Part shown: one piece after another, positions 50,976-63,043 of the stretch
How the letters are laid out: each line of letters begins with the position of its first letter
How positions within the stretch are numbered: position 1 is the stretch's first letter
Assembly (NCBI GenBank): GCA_905250885.1
Contig: CAJNOQ010000170.1
Coordinates: 1 to 64,000, forward strand
Direction of reading: 5' to 3'
Origin: Didymodactylos carnosus
Lineage: Eukaryota > Rotifera > Eurotatoria > Philodinida > Philodinidae
Length of the DNA: 64,000 nucleotides
The notes under the pieces: model-generated
Told to the model about the DNA's origin: nothing
Databases searched by the model: none
The model's input: the letters and a program-made list of their open reading frames with translations, nothing else
Position numbers and translations under genes: made by a program

Positions 50976-51070
50976 CTCAGGTGCATAAGAGCAAGTTTCT
51001 CAGCAAATAAATGAGTTACTCAGAAGCTAGCGAAAATCACTCACTCAGGTGCATAAAAGGCAGTTTCTCA
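50976..51070. repeat. Pair of ~27 bp direct repeats
   Basis: CTCAGGTGCATAAGAGCAAG followed by TTTCTCA recurs 68 bp later as CTCAGGTGCATAAAAGGCAG plus TTTCTCA. GAGTAACT words lie on both sides (50884, 51112), hinting at a larger diverged repeat element. Confidence 0.6.
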
Positions 51071-52208
51071 ACTTAAATTTCTTAAAAAATTTGAGTAAGT
51101 CAAAATGTTTTGAGTAACTGTATCCAAATGAGACCCTCGAGAGTCAGTTTTCAGTTAGACGAAGATTGGTATCCAAGTCAAGCACCCCCTATCACCTCCT
51201 AATCGATAACGCTGCATGCGTGCGGGTGACAGGAATAATGGTATGAGAATAGACTAGTCTGGATGAAGACTATAGCTGAAGTTGTAGAAAGATTTCTAGC
51301 AGAAAAGGGCACTATATATCCAGTTGCTGTGCTTAACAGAAGATGTGCTTACTGTTTCAACGAATTCATCCTTAATATGTATATAACAGATGGAAAAGAT
51401 TGAAATTTTTTGGTATAATTTTGTTTAACTTGTTCAATGATTTTTTTCAAATTATCATCCACTTTGTGGAATCAATAATTCTTTGAGAAGATATGACATC
51501 TAGAGGATCTAAAAGATGCTCCACACATAAATTGGAGCCAATAACACTAGTTATTGGACAGTGTTGCTACGATTTCTCGTAAAATATGAATGTTGGACAC
51601 AACATGGGAACAAATATTCAAACATTAAGGCGCCCAGCTTGATCTGACAAACACTCATCTCTTTTTATTCACATATTCAAGTTCAAACATTGATCTTAAC
51701 AACTAAAAGAAAGATAACTTTTTTCTTTGATAACTGCAGTAAGTAAAATGAAGAATCAGCCTCAATCTTCTCGCTTTTTGGACTAATTTCGGTAAACTAT
51801 AGGCTAATTTCTATTGGAAGAACAAAACCAATGAAAAATGTCAGTAAAAAATATCATTTCTCATTTTTCTTTTTTTTCTTACCATCTATTATGTATTTTC
51901 TTGTTCTGTGACCGAGATATAAATATCATACATTAGCATACAGCAGTTATCCTTTCCACATCTTTAATTATCATAGAGTTAGCTTATCCATTTGTCAAAG
52001 ACGTAACAAGACAACTGTTTTTGATATTATAAGAGTTTAGAGATATATGTACTGATGAACCGACGGTACAGATAATAGGTTTTTGTTGTTTGGCTTGAAT
52101 CATTGTTATTGTAGACCGGAAACGTTCGATGAATCCTACTTTTCATGAATAAATGAAGTTATTATTATCAAGGATATCAAGCTCTTATTTTAGATCAGAT
52201 TTTCATAA

Positions 52209-53904
52209 ATGCAGTACAACAATAATAATAATGTTCAAACAGTTCATTTGGTACGCGATTCTACTGAAAAAAGTTGGGGTTTTCGTTTACAAGGTAAAAT
52301 GGAATATCCTATTATTATTTCTACTATTTTTGGTCTTTTTTTGCTATTAACAGGTGGTGCCGACTTTTCGATTCCTTTATCCGTACAACTGGTATTTTAT
52401 CTAATATTTTATCTAAGACGTTTCTTATATTCATCTTTTCTTTTAAATCAAGGTTAACCCAAATACACCAGCTCAACAATCGGGTTTAGCACCAGGAGAT
52501 CAAGTTCTGACAATAAATGGACGAAACGTAACCAGTGTTAGTCATCAAGAAGCAAAAATGGAAATAACACGCTCAGGAAACGATTTAGAATTAATAATTG
52601 TCAAGTAAATAAGTTAAAATAAACGTTCCTTTGGCTCTTTAACGTGTCTTGTTTTTGTTTATTTAAAGGGGTGCTGTTGACATTTCATCGTCGAATCAAC
52701 CATTGAAGCCACAGTCAGTATCACAATTACGAACAGGACCTGTACAGCAAATACCAACGACAGCAAATGATACGGCCAGACAAAGTTATGCAGTAGAAAA
52801 ACCGGTATGTATGTAAAGACGAGTGTGAAAAAGTAATTATTGATAAATATAGAGCTGAATAGGAGTTTTCTTTTACTTCGCTAATGAATATAAAAGAATT
52901 GTGATATCTTTTAGGAACCAACTCGTATTGGTAGCAGTCATAACAGAGCTCCGATGCCATTTGATAAACGTGTTGGAAATGAACTCGTCTACCAGTCAGC
53001 TAAATCAGCTAATTGGGAACCAGGTAATGAAGCATTTACATTAATATTGTTTTATTAAAATATTCTAATTTTTCTTAGGCGACTATACAAAGGAACCAAG
53101 TCATCTTCAACCGAAACTTAGTGCGTAAAAAAGTTTGTTTTTCTAACATTCGTTTTTACATTGATGTTCTTGTTGTTTAGCTAATTTCGAAACTTCAACA
53201 GCGTACAATAAAGATCCTTTAGGTAGGATGATCATAATAACATGTATAGAGTTGAAATATCGTTATTGCTTTTGCTTTTCAGTAAAAGAGCCATGGCGAC
53301 CAAAGTCCTATCGTGACGATCCTAATGCACCACCTCGCAACGTAGGAACTGCTATTTTTCATTCGCAATACAATTCGCCAATTGGACTTTATAGCGATGA
53401 TAAAGTATTAGAGGCATTCAAATCACAAGCGGGAAGTTTAATTGATGATATCAAAGGAGGAAGGTACTTATTCATAGAAAAAATTAAAATTGATAATATT
53501 CAACAATTTATTCACAAACTTTTTTTTTGATTAGTGGTGGTACAAATAATCCATACCCACCACAACAAAATCCGAATGCATTTGTACCATCATCACCGAC
53601 ATATCAGGCTGTTATGAACCAGAATTCGTCCTCAAAACCATTATCGTCTGAATCGAAGTTATCACGTTCATTTCGTATGTTAGAACAAGATTTGGGCGAT
53701 GCTAAAGATACTGGACGTGCACCAATGTCTATATTTGAGCAAAGACGACAACAGCAGCAACAACAACAACAAAAGCCAGTCACTGGCTTCCGAAGCGTTA
53801 AACCTCCGGAAGAGGTCCCTGTGGATCAACAACGCCGTCCTTATCATACAGAATACCAAGTTGAACACGTTCAAGAAAAATGGATAGAACCGAAATATCA
53901 ATAA
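52209..53904 (+). CDS. PDZ and ZM-motif protein, Zasp/PDLIM-like without LIM
   Basis: Nine exons (52209-52293, 52354-52391, 52453-52604, 52669-52804, 52915-53023, 53079-53120, 53181-53222, 53283-53463, 53535-53904) give 384 residues. The PDZ domain covers about residues 9-92: WGFRLQGGADFSIPLSV with the carboxylate-binding GFRL loop, APGDQVLTINGRNVTSVSHQEA and the final LELIIVKG. A ZM-type motif follows in exon 8, YNSPIGLYSDDKVLEAFKSQ, which in ALP/Enigma (Zasp, PDLIM) proteins binds alpha-actinin at the muscle Z-disc. The C-terminal part is Pro/Gln-rich with a polyQ run, and no LIM domain follows before the stop. This is the plan of short Zasp isoforms and fly Zasp66, so a role in sarcomere or actin anchoring is inferred. 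A TTATTTTAG acceptor lies 19 bases upstream of the ATG. Confidence 0.9.
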
Positions 53905-53931
53905 GGGAATGGCTGATACATTCAAATCATT

Positions 53932-53937
53932 AATAAA
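53932..53937 (+). terminator. Likely polyadenylation signal of PDZ-ZM gene
   Basis: AATAAA 27 bases after the stop codon. If used, the 3' untranslated region is very short. Confidence 0.4.
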
Positions 53938-55445
53938 CACTGTGTGATCCTTCCTGTTTACTAAGTTTTAATCGTTTTCCTTCTACAATTAATTTAATTG
54001 TGTGCAATAGCAAAACGAGTGCGTTTTTCTTTCTACTTATTGTTCAAGCCAATACGTTTAATCTTGTGAATAGGCTCGATTTGATTTCTCGTCTGACCTT
54101 TTCTTCCAAAAGCGTATATTTCATAGAAATATTAGTTGAATGATCTGAATTAATTCGGATAATGAACTATTTTGCTGTCAGTTTATAATATTGTTTTTAT
54201 TAATTTATTCATATTCTTTGCTTAGTCTAAAACTATCGCTATTTATATGTCATTTGTCAATTCAAATACTTCACTGACGATGAACAAACTTTTAGTCGGT
54301 TTATTGTAGCAGAAATGAGTTCTCTTTGCTCTGTTCTTTACATAACATCTGTCCTCTAGCTTTACAAGGTTATTAGGAACTAATTTAGTCATTTTATTTT
54401 TTACGTTATTTGCCAGATCAAAATGTTGCATGGACAACGAAATCAGTCACGAAAAATCTCAGTAAACCTGTTTTCTTTTATACAGTATTAATTTTTGTGG
54501 TTTAACTAACAGTGATAGTTGTTAAGGTGCTATTTTTTATACTACTAATATAATTATACTCTTTTATCTCCCTTTTTATGACAATTTACAACAAATTTTT
54601 GTACCTGCATCTTTTTTTATATTAATATGTTTTTAATATTTCTAAGTAAGGTAGATCTTGAAGTACTTCTTGTTTCAATGTGAATTTTATGTTTTTTATA
54701 CCTAGTAGACGCAGTCACATCAATTGCGCAAGTATTTGCCTTTTCTTTTTAAACATCCTTATAATAAATAAGAAAACGCAATATTTCTTGGTAACTACAA
54801 CAACAGATTTGAACCTTCGATCGTTAATCTAGAAGTGTTTTTGTTAACAAATAATTCACAATTTCTTGGATTACATCGCTAGAATATTTGTTCTTCTTGT
54901 CGAATCATCGCCTTTCCCAGAATAAAATAAAACGCCATACTCCAGCTGAATCGAAAAATGTTGTATTGCTTGTCCAACACTCACAGTAATGGAAGAGAGA
55001 AACGATATCCTTAAAATTTTAGAAATCGGGCTTTTGTCAGAACTCTGGGACCATCACAAAGATTTGAGAAAGTGTCAACTTTACGTTGCTGGATATATAT
55101 ATGAAGCGGAAAATGTTGAGAGAAGTGCTGAGACTGTTATATAATGGCTTTAAAATACCCTGCGGATGGCTTGTATTACTGAATAAGAGAGAAAAAATAA
55201 TATTCATCAATTAAAAAAAGTCAAACAAGACGATTCTAAGTTCAATCAGCCATTTTGTGTTTTGTTTACATACATAAAAGAAAAAAAATGTTGTTTGTAC
55301 TTCGTTTCACGATGAAACGTTTTTGTTACAACGACAATACATTTTTTTAACTTTTCTTTTCAAAAAACACGAATAAATGCAAGCATCGTAAGATACATAC
55401 ATTTTGTACCACTCTTGGTAGTTAGTAATATATTTCTGTTTCTAG
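53938..55445. other. Intergenic; may hold the first PLAC8 exon
   Basis: No recognised coding sequence. An ATG frame beginning at 54989 (MEERNDILKILEIG..., about 51 codons) is open but has no family resemblance. It may be chance, or a 5' exon of the PLAC8 gene. Confidence 0.4.
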
Positions 55446-55856
55446 AAGAAAAACCGTTGTAACCAAACCCCTCACATTAAAAGCAAGAATTTGGGGTTAC
55501 GAAGGTGATTGGAGCGCAGATATCTGTGGTTGTTGCAATGACTGTGGTGCATGTTTTTGTGCCTATTTCTGTTGTCCCTGTTTCTGTTGCCGAGTATTTG
55601 AACGAGCTGGAGAATTTATGTGTACGCCGTTTTGTTGCTTTTGGCCTGACTCAATTATGTCATTAAGAATGAAATTGAGAACAGGATTCAGAATACGTGT
55701 ATGTAGAAGAGATAGTACTCTTGTGTAAGAAGATGAATCTCATGTTCTTATTGTTTACTCTAGGGATCCATTTTTCAGGATTATATGGCTACAATTTGTT
55801 GTCCAGTCTGTGCTCTGCTTCAAATTAATAACGAACTCGAAGCTCAAGGTCTATAA
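55446..55856 (+). CDS. PLAC8-family cysteine-rich protein (5' end not found)
   Basis: Two exons (55446-55698 and 55764-55856) encode about 114 residues of a PLAC8 domain. Exon 1 reads WGYEGDWSADICGCCNDCGACFC, then a Cys-packed hydrophobic stretch (CCPCFCCRVFERAGEF) and LRMKLRTGFRIR. Exon 2 continues GSIFQDYMATICCPVCALLQ and ends INNELEAQGL. This is the usual layout of PLAC8, cornifelin and fungal/plant FCR-type proteins, which are small membrane-associated proteins linked to metal handling or cell size. No specific role can be assigned here. The first exon begins after a TTTCTAG acceptor in a phase requiring an upstream exon with the start codon; I could not identify it with confidence. Confidence 0.85.
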
Positions 55857-56733
55857 TACCGATGCTATGATAAAGTTTATGTACAATTCTTGTAACTAAA
55901 GTTTTTTTCGTTAACTTTTGAGATGCTTTTTAAGCCAAACACGTTGAACAAAGAATATTCAATTAAAGCACAAGATCTTTAGACAGAATGTAAAAATAAG
56001 TGAAAAGATGGCGCACAGAGTCAATGTGTCTATGAAGTCACAGATGTAGCAGAAATGCAATGTTGATTTTACCGAGCCAAAACGTTTCTCGGAAAAAAAC
56101 TGAAGATAAAACAGCTTTATCTGTTTTGAGACTGCATTTTTCGTCTAGAAAGTTCTAAAAGTCTCTCATCTTTTTTTTCTCTTCCGAGATAGTATGAACT
56201 TGTATGTCAAAAAATTTTTTCTCCCAACACCGCTGATCGATGACGGCAGATTGTTCACCTCTACAGGTTGGACTCACTAAAATGAAACAGCATCTATACA
56301 GAAATTTTGTCCAACTTTCACGACGTTGAGGTCGTGCTTGCAACATTAAATGCATGATCAACTTTCTGTAATTTCACACGCGTTCACAAGTAAGAATTTC
56401 TTTTCATGTGTAACGACTTTCACTAGTGACCACGTGCGAAATATGATGCGAAAAGTTTCCGTGAGTAGTTCACGCGGTGTCACAAGTGGAATATATTTTT
56501 TATGTATGCATACACACCATTTTACGATGTTCACATGCAACCACAGTCCATTTCACGATATTGTACATGCCGTTTTATATATTAAAATTTCCCCGTGGGT
56601 TAAAATTAATATATATCGTCAAAATGACATAGTATAAGTCGTTTTCATTTGTTCAGTTTAATTAAAATTGTTTTTATACATGCTACAATTACAAAAGTAA
56701 TTCACCGGTAGTAAATGATAAAAATGATGCGTT
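55857..56733. other. Convergent intergenic region
   Basis: Lies between the 3' ends of the PLAC8 gene (plus) and the EB-module gene (minus). No feature supported. Confidence 0.5.
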
Positions 56734-58667
56734 CTAATTACAATCAGTCCGTGATTGTGGCTTCTGTAATTGTTTCCTCTTTACACATTTCTCACCATTG
56801 ATTAAATCATAACCAATATTGCATACACATCGTCGACGTGCACAATGAGAATTTTTATCAACCGTGACACAAGTTTTATTTATTACGCATTTTGTTCTCC
56901 AACTCAAGTTCTTTACTGTTGAATCTAACGTTGTTTGAGTTCGATGTGTGGTAGGTGACCAGGGCCACCAAGAGATTTTAGTTGTTGATGGTACCGTTTG
57001 CGGAATTATTTCATCATCGGAATTATCTATAATCAATTTATATACATGTGTAACATTTTAGCGTATCGAGTGCAGTAGTACAAATCACTTACCATCAATC
57101 ATCAGGCAAGTCCATTTATCAACAGGAAAATATCCTTTTCGACAAGAACATTCTCCATTTTCACATATTGCATTTACACCTTGACAATTGACAGTATTTA
57201 CACATGAGCCACCCAACAGACTCTTATATAAAATTATATTTGATGTTGACTTTTTTATTTTCACTAATAGTTGCTCGGTGTCTTGGTTGTTAACACTATT
57301 ATCTTCTAGGAAAAAATAAGTGAAATAATTCAAATTAGATTGTAGAATTTATATCTACCTGAACACGTCCAAATATCAACATCAAGAAAACCTTTTAAGC
57401 AGCTACATTTTCCATTGTAACAGTGAGAATTTACAATCGATATTTCACAGTAGTAATCACTTGTACATATGCTTCCAAGTCTATTAGACATAGTCGTACT
57501 TATAGTCGATTCATAATTGAGCATTCGTTTTGTTATTTCAGCCAGTCGAGATGTTGCTGTTGCTGTTTCGCCACCTTTTTAAATGCAATAGATAAAACTA
57601 TAGTCACAATCTGAAAATCAGTAAAATACGAACCCATATTGTAGCAAATATATTTTCCCAATGGTACATATCCTTCAATACACAAACAAGAACTTTGTCG
57701 ACATATCATTAACAGTGAACTTCGTTGACAATCTAAATCCTGTTGACAATACGATCCATAACCAACTGCTTCTGTTGATGGAGAATGCGTAGTCCTTAAT
57801 GGTTCTGTTAATCATAAATTAGTATTATGTTAAAATATAATTAGATCAATCATATCTTACCAAAATCTTTTATACATCGATATGAATCAATAGGCAAGTA
57901 GCCTTCGGTACACGAACATCTGTTTGACATGCATACTTTAGAACGATCAGTTGCAATTGATTTACATTGTGAATGTGTTGAACAATGATCACCCAACAAT
58001 CGTATTCCTTAATTGAATTAATCGAACGAAAATTTTTAAAAAAAAAATACACATACACAATAGAAGAAAGAGGATATTTACCAGAATTTATTTGACGACG
58101 TTTTCTTTCAATGATATCTAAGAAAATTTTGTGAAATTTTACTGATTTTTTTAAAGTCATTTTAAAATAAACTGTTAAAGGTCAGCAACACTCAATATGC
58201 AAAAACAACAGACTGCTTATCTAGACTATTGTTTAATTCATACCTGTGATTGGTCGACAATTCATAATACCATCAGCTTCATAACCTGGTTTACAGACAC
58301 AAATTCTATTCACACAAATGGCACTCGTTACTAATCCATTACAATTTTGATTTGAGTCACATCTGTAACCAAGCACACTATCGTATATAATAGTTGTTGA
58401 TGTTGTGGATCTCATTGTTGTAAAATCTAATGATCCTATAAATAAATTATTAGTTCAAAGTTGAAATGAAGTTTAATTTGGGTTCTTACTCGTTGTCAGT
58501 AACTGTCCCAAACATTTGCCTGAAACAAGTACATATTCTGGTTGACATTTACACATATAATCATGACAATATTCGTATTTTGTACATTGCCAATGATAGT
58601 TACAATTGGTACATAATACCGATAAAAACATTAAATTGATTATTAATATTGTAATGTAATAATTCAT
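56734..58667 (-). CDS. Secreted protein of repeated EB/EGF-like Cys modules
   Basis: Eight exons (58490-58667, 58244-58435, 58082-58117, 57861-58007, 57634-57804, 57359-57574, 57093-57305, 56734-57026) give 481 residues. A signal peptide (MNYYITILIINLMFLSVLC) opens exon 1. Each long exon carries one module ending in the pattern C-x-N/G-x-x-C-x-C-x-x-G-Y/F, for example ICVNRICVCKPGYEADG, VCMSNRCSCTEGYLP, CRQSSCLCIEGYVP, CYNGKCSCLKGFLD, CENGECSCRKGYFP and CARRRCVCNIGYDL. That is the EB or EGF-like module known from nematode and other invertebrate extracellular proteins. All internal introns are phase 1, so modules can be duplicated or skipped without loss of frame. Thr/Ser-rich spacers separate modules. 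There is no transmembrane segment at the end, so it should be secreted. The donor of exon 5 (GTTCGT) is atypical. An acceptor TTTAG lies one base before the ATG. Function unknown. Confidence 0.85.
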
Positions 58668-59150
58668 TCTAAATGAAAAACAATTATTCAATAAAAGTGA
58701 AAACTAACGATTGTATCTTTCTTAATATTTCCTTGAAATTCAAGTTCACTATTAATTATGAAACAGATTTAACAAAAAACCTTCACCTGTTTCAACAGGA
58801 TAAAAAGAATAACGTTGTTTAATTTTGCTCTTTTTTTTCTTCCTCATATTAAATATACTACGTTGATTAAAGTTCAACATTATTCATTTTCTCTATCCTC
58901 TCTTTTTCTTTGTGTGTGTTGAAAATCGTCTATTATAATACAGGGGATACATTCAGACAAGTAAAATTAATTGTTATTAACTGATCAAGGACAAAAATTA
59001 GAGGATAAGTTTTATAAAGAAACCTTTTTTAATTGTATTTTAAAGTTTAACTCTCTTGTTTATTATCTCTTCTTTCTGGGATAGCAAGTTTTTCAACAAA
59101 TTTTAATACATAAGTAAAAGCAAAAAGTTCTTCGAATCTTCTTCGTTTAA
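58668..59150. other. Upstream flank of EB-module gene
   Basis: Should contain its promoter; no element is recognisable. Confidence 0.45.
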
Positions 59151-59469
59151 GGGTACCTTCACTCTTTTTCACCCTGTTGGCAAGGGTGGAAACAGGAGGC
59201 TGATCGAGTCCAAATTGTGGAAATCCTATGAAAAAAGTTAAAATTTTTACAATCTTTTGTATATCTCGCGAAAGTAAGCATATTTTTTGAAAAAAATTTA
59301 GATCCTAAAAGCCGGGGTCGCAAAAAAATCCACAGAAGAACATCTTAGAAGATTCTGGACGAAAATACATCCAGTTTCTTTTTCGATATTTTATTTTTGG
59401 CAAATATTTGGACTCGATCAATCGTTTGTTTCTACCCTTGACAATACGATAAAAAGAAGAGGGGTACTC
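59151..59469. mobile_element. TTAA-flanked MITE with ~66 bp inverted ends
   Basis: A 319 bp element. The left arm starts GGGTACCTTCACTCTTTTTC and ends GATCGAGTCCAAA; the right arm in reverse complement starts GAGTACCCCTCTTC and ends GATCGAGTCCAAA. CAAGGGTGGAAACA and CAAGGGTAGAAACA match in the middle. TTAA flanks both sides (59147-59150 and 59470-59473), which suggests piggyBac-type insertion. There is no coding frame. Confidence 0.82.
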
Positions 59470-59639
59470 TTAATCTACTTTAATCAATATATCGTATTAT
59501 AAATTCGACCTTGTAAGAGCCTAAATTTCAATTCATCTGACGCAATTATTTTGATCTTCTATACGGTTATACGAATTAACGAAATAAAAATGAGATTACG
59601 TATGTCCCGATACTAATATATCGGTATCGCATCGTATTG

Positions 59640-60885
59640 TATCCAGGTCGAAGAATCATACACGATTGTGCAAGATCGTACGAGAAGTAAGAAGTGATAT
59701 GATTCGTATTGCAAGATCGTATGATTTCTTATACTACGATTTTGGTACGAGTCTGATAACGAGTCTGATGTCGGTCAGGTATTGTATGAAATCATTTGGT
59801 AAACATCGTATATGATCGTGTTGTACGATTTCATATGATTTGAGTCGAAATAGTGCGCTGTAGATCATTTGTTTGCTTTTGCTGCGATTTATACTTGAAA
59901 TGTTAAAAAAAGCTCAATTTCGAGTTCAAATGTCTTGTTTAGTGTTAGAAGTATATTACTACAGAAAATTCACTTTAAGTTCATAGCATTTTCATCCTTC
60001 ACTTTCATAGCACTAAGCACACTAGATGCTTAGCAGCACCATCTACTATCCTCGCGATGTGATGTTCAGCTTATTTATTTGTTTTTGATCTTTCTTTAAA
60101 TTGAATTCTGATTATTTGATAACACAGTTTTAGTATGACACTCAGAATTCAGGAGAAAGCGGCACTGATTCAGAAGATTAGGACCAGAAGGAAGCCTTTC
60201 CCTTTACTGGCAGTGTGTTTTTAACTCGAGCGCTATATTTATAGGAATTTAGTTAGTTTGATGACAAGATTTACGCTCACATTTTTTCATCTCAATTCAC
60301 TTTCTTTTTGTAATGCTCTGTTTGTTGATTTTCTTTTTTAAGAAATTTAAGTTATTTTTGTTTTTAAATTCTTTGTCTTGTTTTGATGTGATTTATCCGA
60401 TGAACTGAAATATTTTTACAGTTTTTCCAACTCAGCGACTCTTTTTCTAAACTATTTATACCTCCCATACATGATTAAAAGGCATGAAAAAGAAATGAAT
60501 TGAGAAGATTCATATGCGGCAAAAACGCACAGAAAAAGCAAAAGAGAAACTAGGAAAAAACAGCCAGAATCATGTGTCATTCGTACGTAAGATCGTATAC
60601 GATCGTACAAAATCAGATACGATCTTATGTAATATTGCTATTTCGTATGTATGATCTCATTGGATCAGATCAGATCGTACAATATCGTGCGTACAATTGT
60701 TGTATGAAGCGTATAGTCTGGATTCTATGACTTTTCACAGATCACGATACCATTTCGTATGTATGAGTTTGTACGATTATTCTAGATCATACCGATATGG
60801 TACGATCATACAATACAATCGTATCTGATCATATCCGATCTGGTACGATCCGCTCGTACGACTCTTCGACCCGAGTAGTAGTATC
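59640..60885. repeat. Diverged inverted-repeat element rich in ATCGTACGAT
   Basis: The left end (AGGTCGAAGAATCATACACG near 59646) and the right end (in reverse complement, GGGTCGAAGAGTCGTACGAG) are similar. Both flanks for 200-300 bp are packed with short words such as GATCGTACGA and TCGTATGA in both orientations. The centre (about 59880-60570) is AT-rich and lacks them. It looks like a decayed 1.2 kb DNA element or two nested copies. No target duplication is certain. Confidence 0.6.
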
Positions 60886-63043
60886 CCACTTAACAAAATT
60901 ATTACTGTATATAGAAAAGTTCTTATTCGATAAATCTTTTTTTTGTTGTTACTTATTAGAGAGAGAAATATTTATTGAAAACCTGCGAGTTTTTGGAAAA
61001 AAACTTAAATAACTCTATTCTTTTTTTATTGCATCAAACTAAATAATTGTCTAAATAATATCTCATATACCATCTAAATTTACTCTATTCAAATACGAAA
61101 ATAGTCGAGAGTCACGTAACTAGATGCAGAGTTATAATTGTTCAGCACAAATAAGAAAGTTGTACTGCACAGTTACAGACAAATTAATTTAATACATTCA
61201 TTTAAACATCAGCAATGTTAGAAGAAAAAATAAAATAGAATTAACATAGTCTAAAACTCATTTTTTTTATTCAATGGATACATTATCGGTATCGGTGCAT
61301 ACCTAGATGAGATTATGTCAATTTTAAAATGCTAGTCCAATAGTCTATCTATTTTTTTCTTCTACTTACTGATCAAATTATTCAATCTACTTACTCCCGG
61401 TTTTCGTTAAGAAAGTTATTACGCATACTTTTTGTCTCATGTAAAAATTAATTTTTTCTGTTACTTATTGTTAGAAATAATCTCTTCACGTTATTAAACG
61501 TGAAGAGATTACTTAAAAAGACAAAAATTTAAAGTTTATCTCAAAGTTATTTGGAAAATAAGAGTTATGGAAAACAAAGGAAAATTTAAACGTTACTTTT
61601 ATTTACTCATTACTTTATTTGGTATCTAAAGTAAAGTAAAAGTTATTCTTTTCTTATTTTGTAAGTTTTGATCAAAATTAAAATATTGACAAATGTGACA
61701 GAAGACAATTTCTATGATATTCATTGCATAATTTGTAAAATCACTTAACTTAACTCAAAAGAAAAAAAGTAAATGATAATGAGTGGATTATTGATAAGAA
61801 CACGAAATATTTCTAAAGAGTATGAACATATCTGTTTTATGTTACCGTTGTTTTCAAATCAAAACAATCGTGTCAACTAAATAGCTACGTGATTTATTAA
61901 TACAGAACATGAGCTATGATTATTTTTTTAGCTTTGTTTTACATGTCTATAATAAAGTATAAAAAGTGATTCATTGATTTCTACAGAACAAATGGCTACA
62001 ATTAGTAATAATGTTTTTATTGCGTTGAACAGTTGTTTGTTATAATTTATTTTTTAATTTAAAAAGTTTAAAAATCATCTAAAAGAATTTTCAAATAGCT
62101 TTTATATTATTTACAGCCAAATATTTTCTTCATTTTTAAATGTCAATCAATCATAAATTCTATAATCACATCCTTATCAAATGAAATAATTGTAACAATG
62201 CGAAGATTAACTAGTTTAGAGACAATTTAGTATTTTTGGAAAAAACAATTTAAGATAAAAATCAGAAAGTTTATTCACTAAAAATTCAGTTGAACGTTGT
62301 TGCTGATACGATCGAAGTTTAATTACGTCATTTGTACAAGTACCAATGCTATTTTAAATCAGCCTTTCATGCACACAGTGAGTGAGAAAATTCTGTCAGA
62401 TAAACTAAATTGACTGGAAGAAATCTAGAGTCAGACTATCACAGAACTTAGAACAAAATGAGAAATAATTATGAAAATACATTGCTTTTGATCCCGGTTG
62501 ACAAAATTTCGAAAAAAAAAACATGCGAAAGACCATGGTTACGAAAATTAAATCTTTTTATGCTAAAAACATGGAAAAGGTCATGGGAAAAAGTATATAA
62601 TACATGTTGGTTTATCTATATGATCAGAAATGGTTTAGATCTCGGAGATTGTACATATCGTACAAGCGATCTAGTTGGTTGAAGTGTAGTCAGAGTTTGA
62701 AAGGAGTATTAACATATTTACTAACTAAAAATGTACATGTTATATAATACCGTCATCAAGGAACATGTCACATCATTTGACAATCTATGTACTTCTTTAT
62801 ATTAACATACACATTTTTGCTAAACGTTACGCTGTAATACTGGACTGTCTCGCAAAAATTGATTAGTAATTTCTCCGATTGATACTACAGACAATATCTA
62901 ATCAGCTTTACCAAAAGATTAGTAGCACACTAGTTCCAGTCTTTCTCTGTCTATGTTCATTTTTTTTTGTTAAATATATTAAATACACTTGGACATTTAC
63001 TGGAAAAATAGTACAAATTAGATGGAAAATACAGATAGTTTAT
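60886..63043. other. Intergenic AT-rich DNA
   Basis: No supported gene. It contains the perfect hairpin at 61478-61511. Confidence 0.5.
61478..61511. repeat. Perfect 15 bp hairpin
   Basis: TAATCTCTTCACGTT, a four-base loop ATTA, then AACGTGAAGAGATTA: no mismatch. It lies far from any gene recognised here, so a terminator or RNA-processing role is not indicated. It may be the centre of a small palindromic element. Confidence 0.8.

Larger units (their letters stand above)
48721..52208. other. Intergenic, repeats only
   Basis: Holds the 23 bp tandem repeat at 48979-49089 and a pair of short direct repeats at 50976-51070. The frame of 81 codons at 49755-50000 has no recognised motif and is probably chance. 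Confidence 0.5.

Noticed and set aside
60797-61012. 71-codon frame MVRSYNTIV...
   Set aside because: Its first half is a reading of the ATCGTACGAT repeat; not a gene.
62458-62682. 74-codon frame MRNNYENTLLL...
   Set aside because: Lys/Trp-rich but without homology cues, signal or splice partners; left unassigned.
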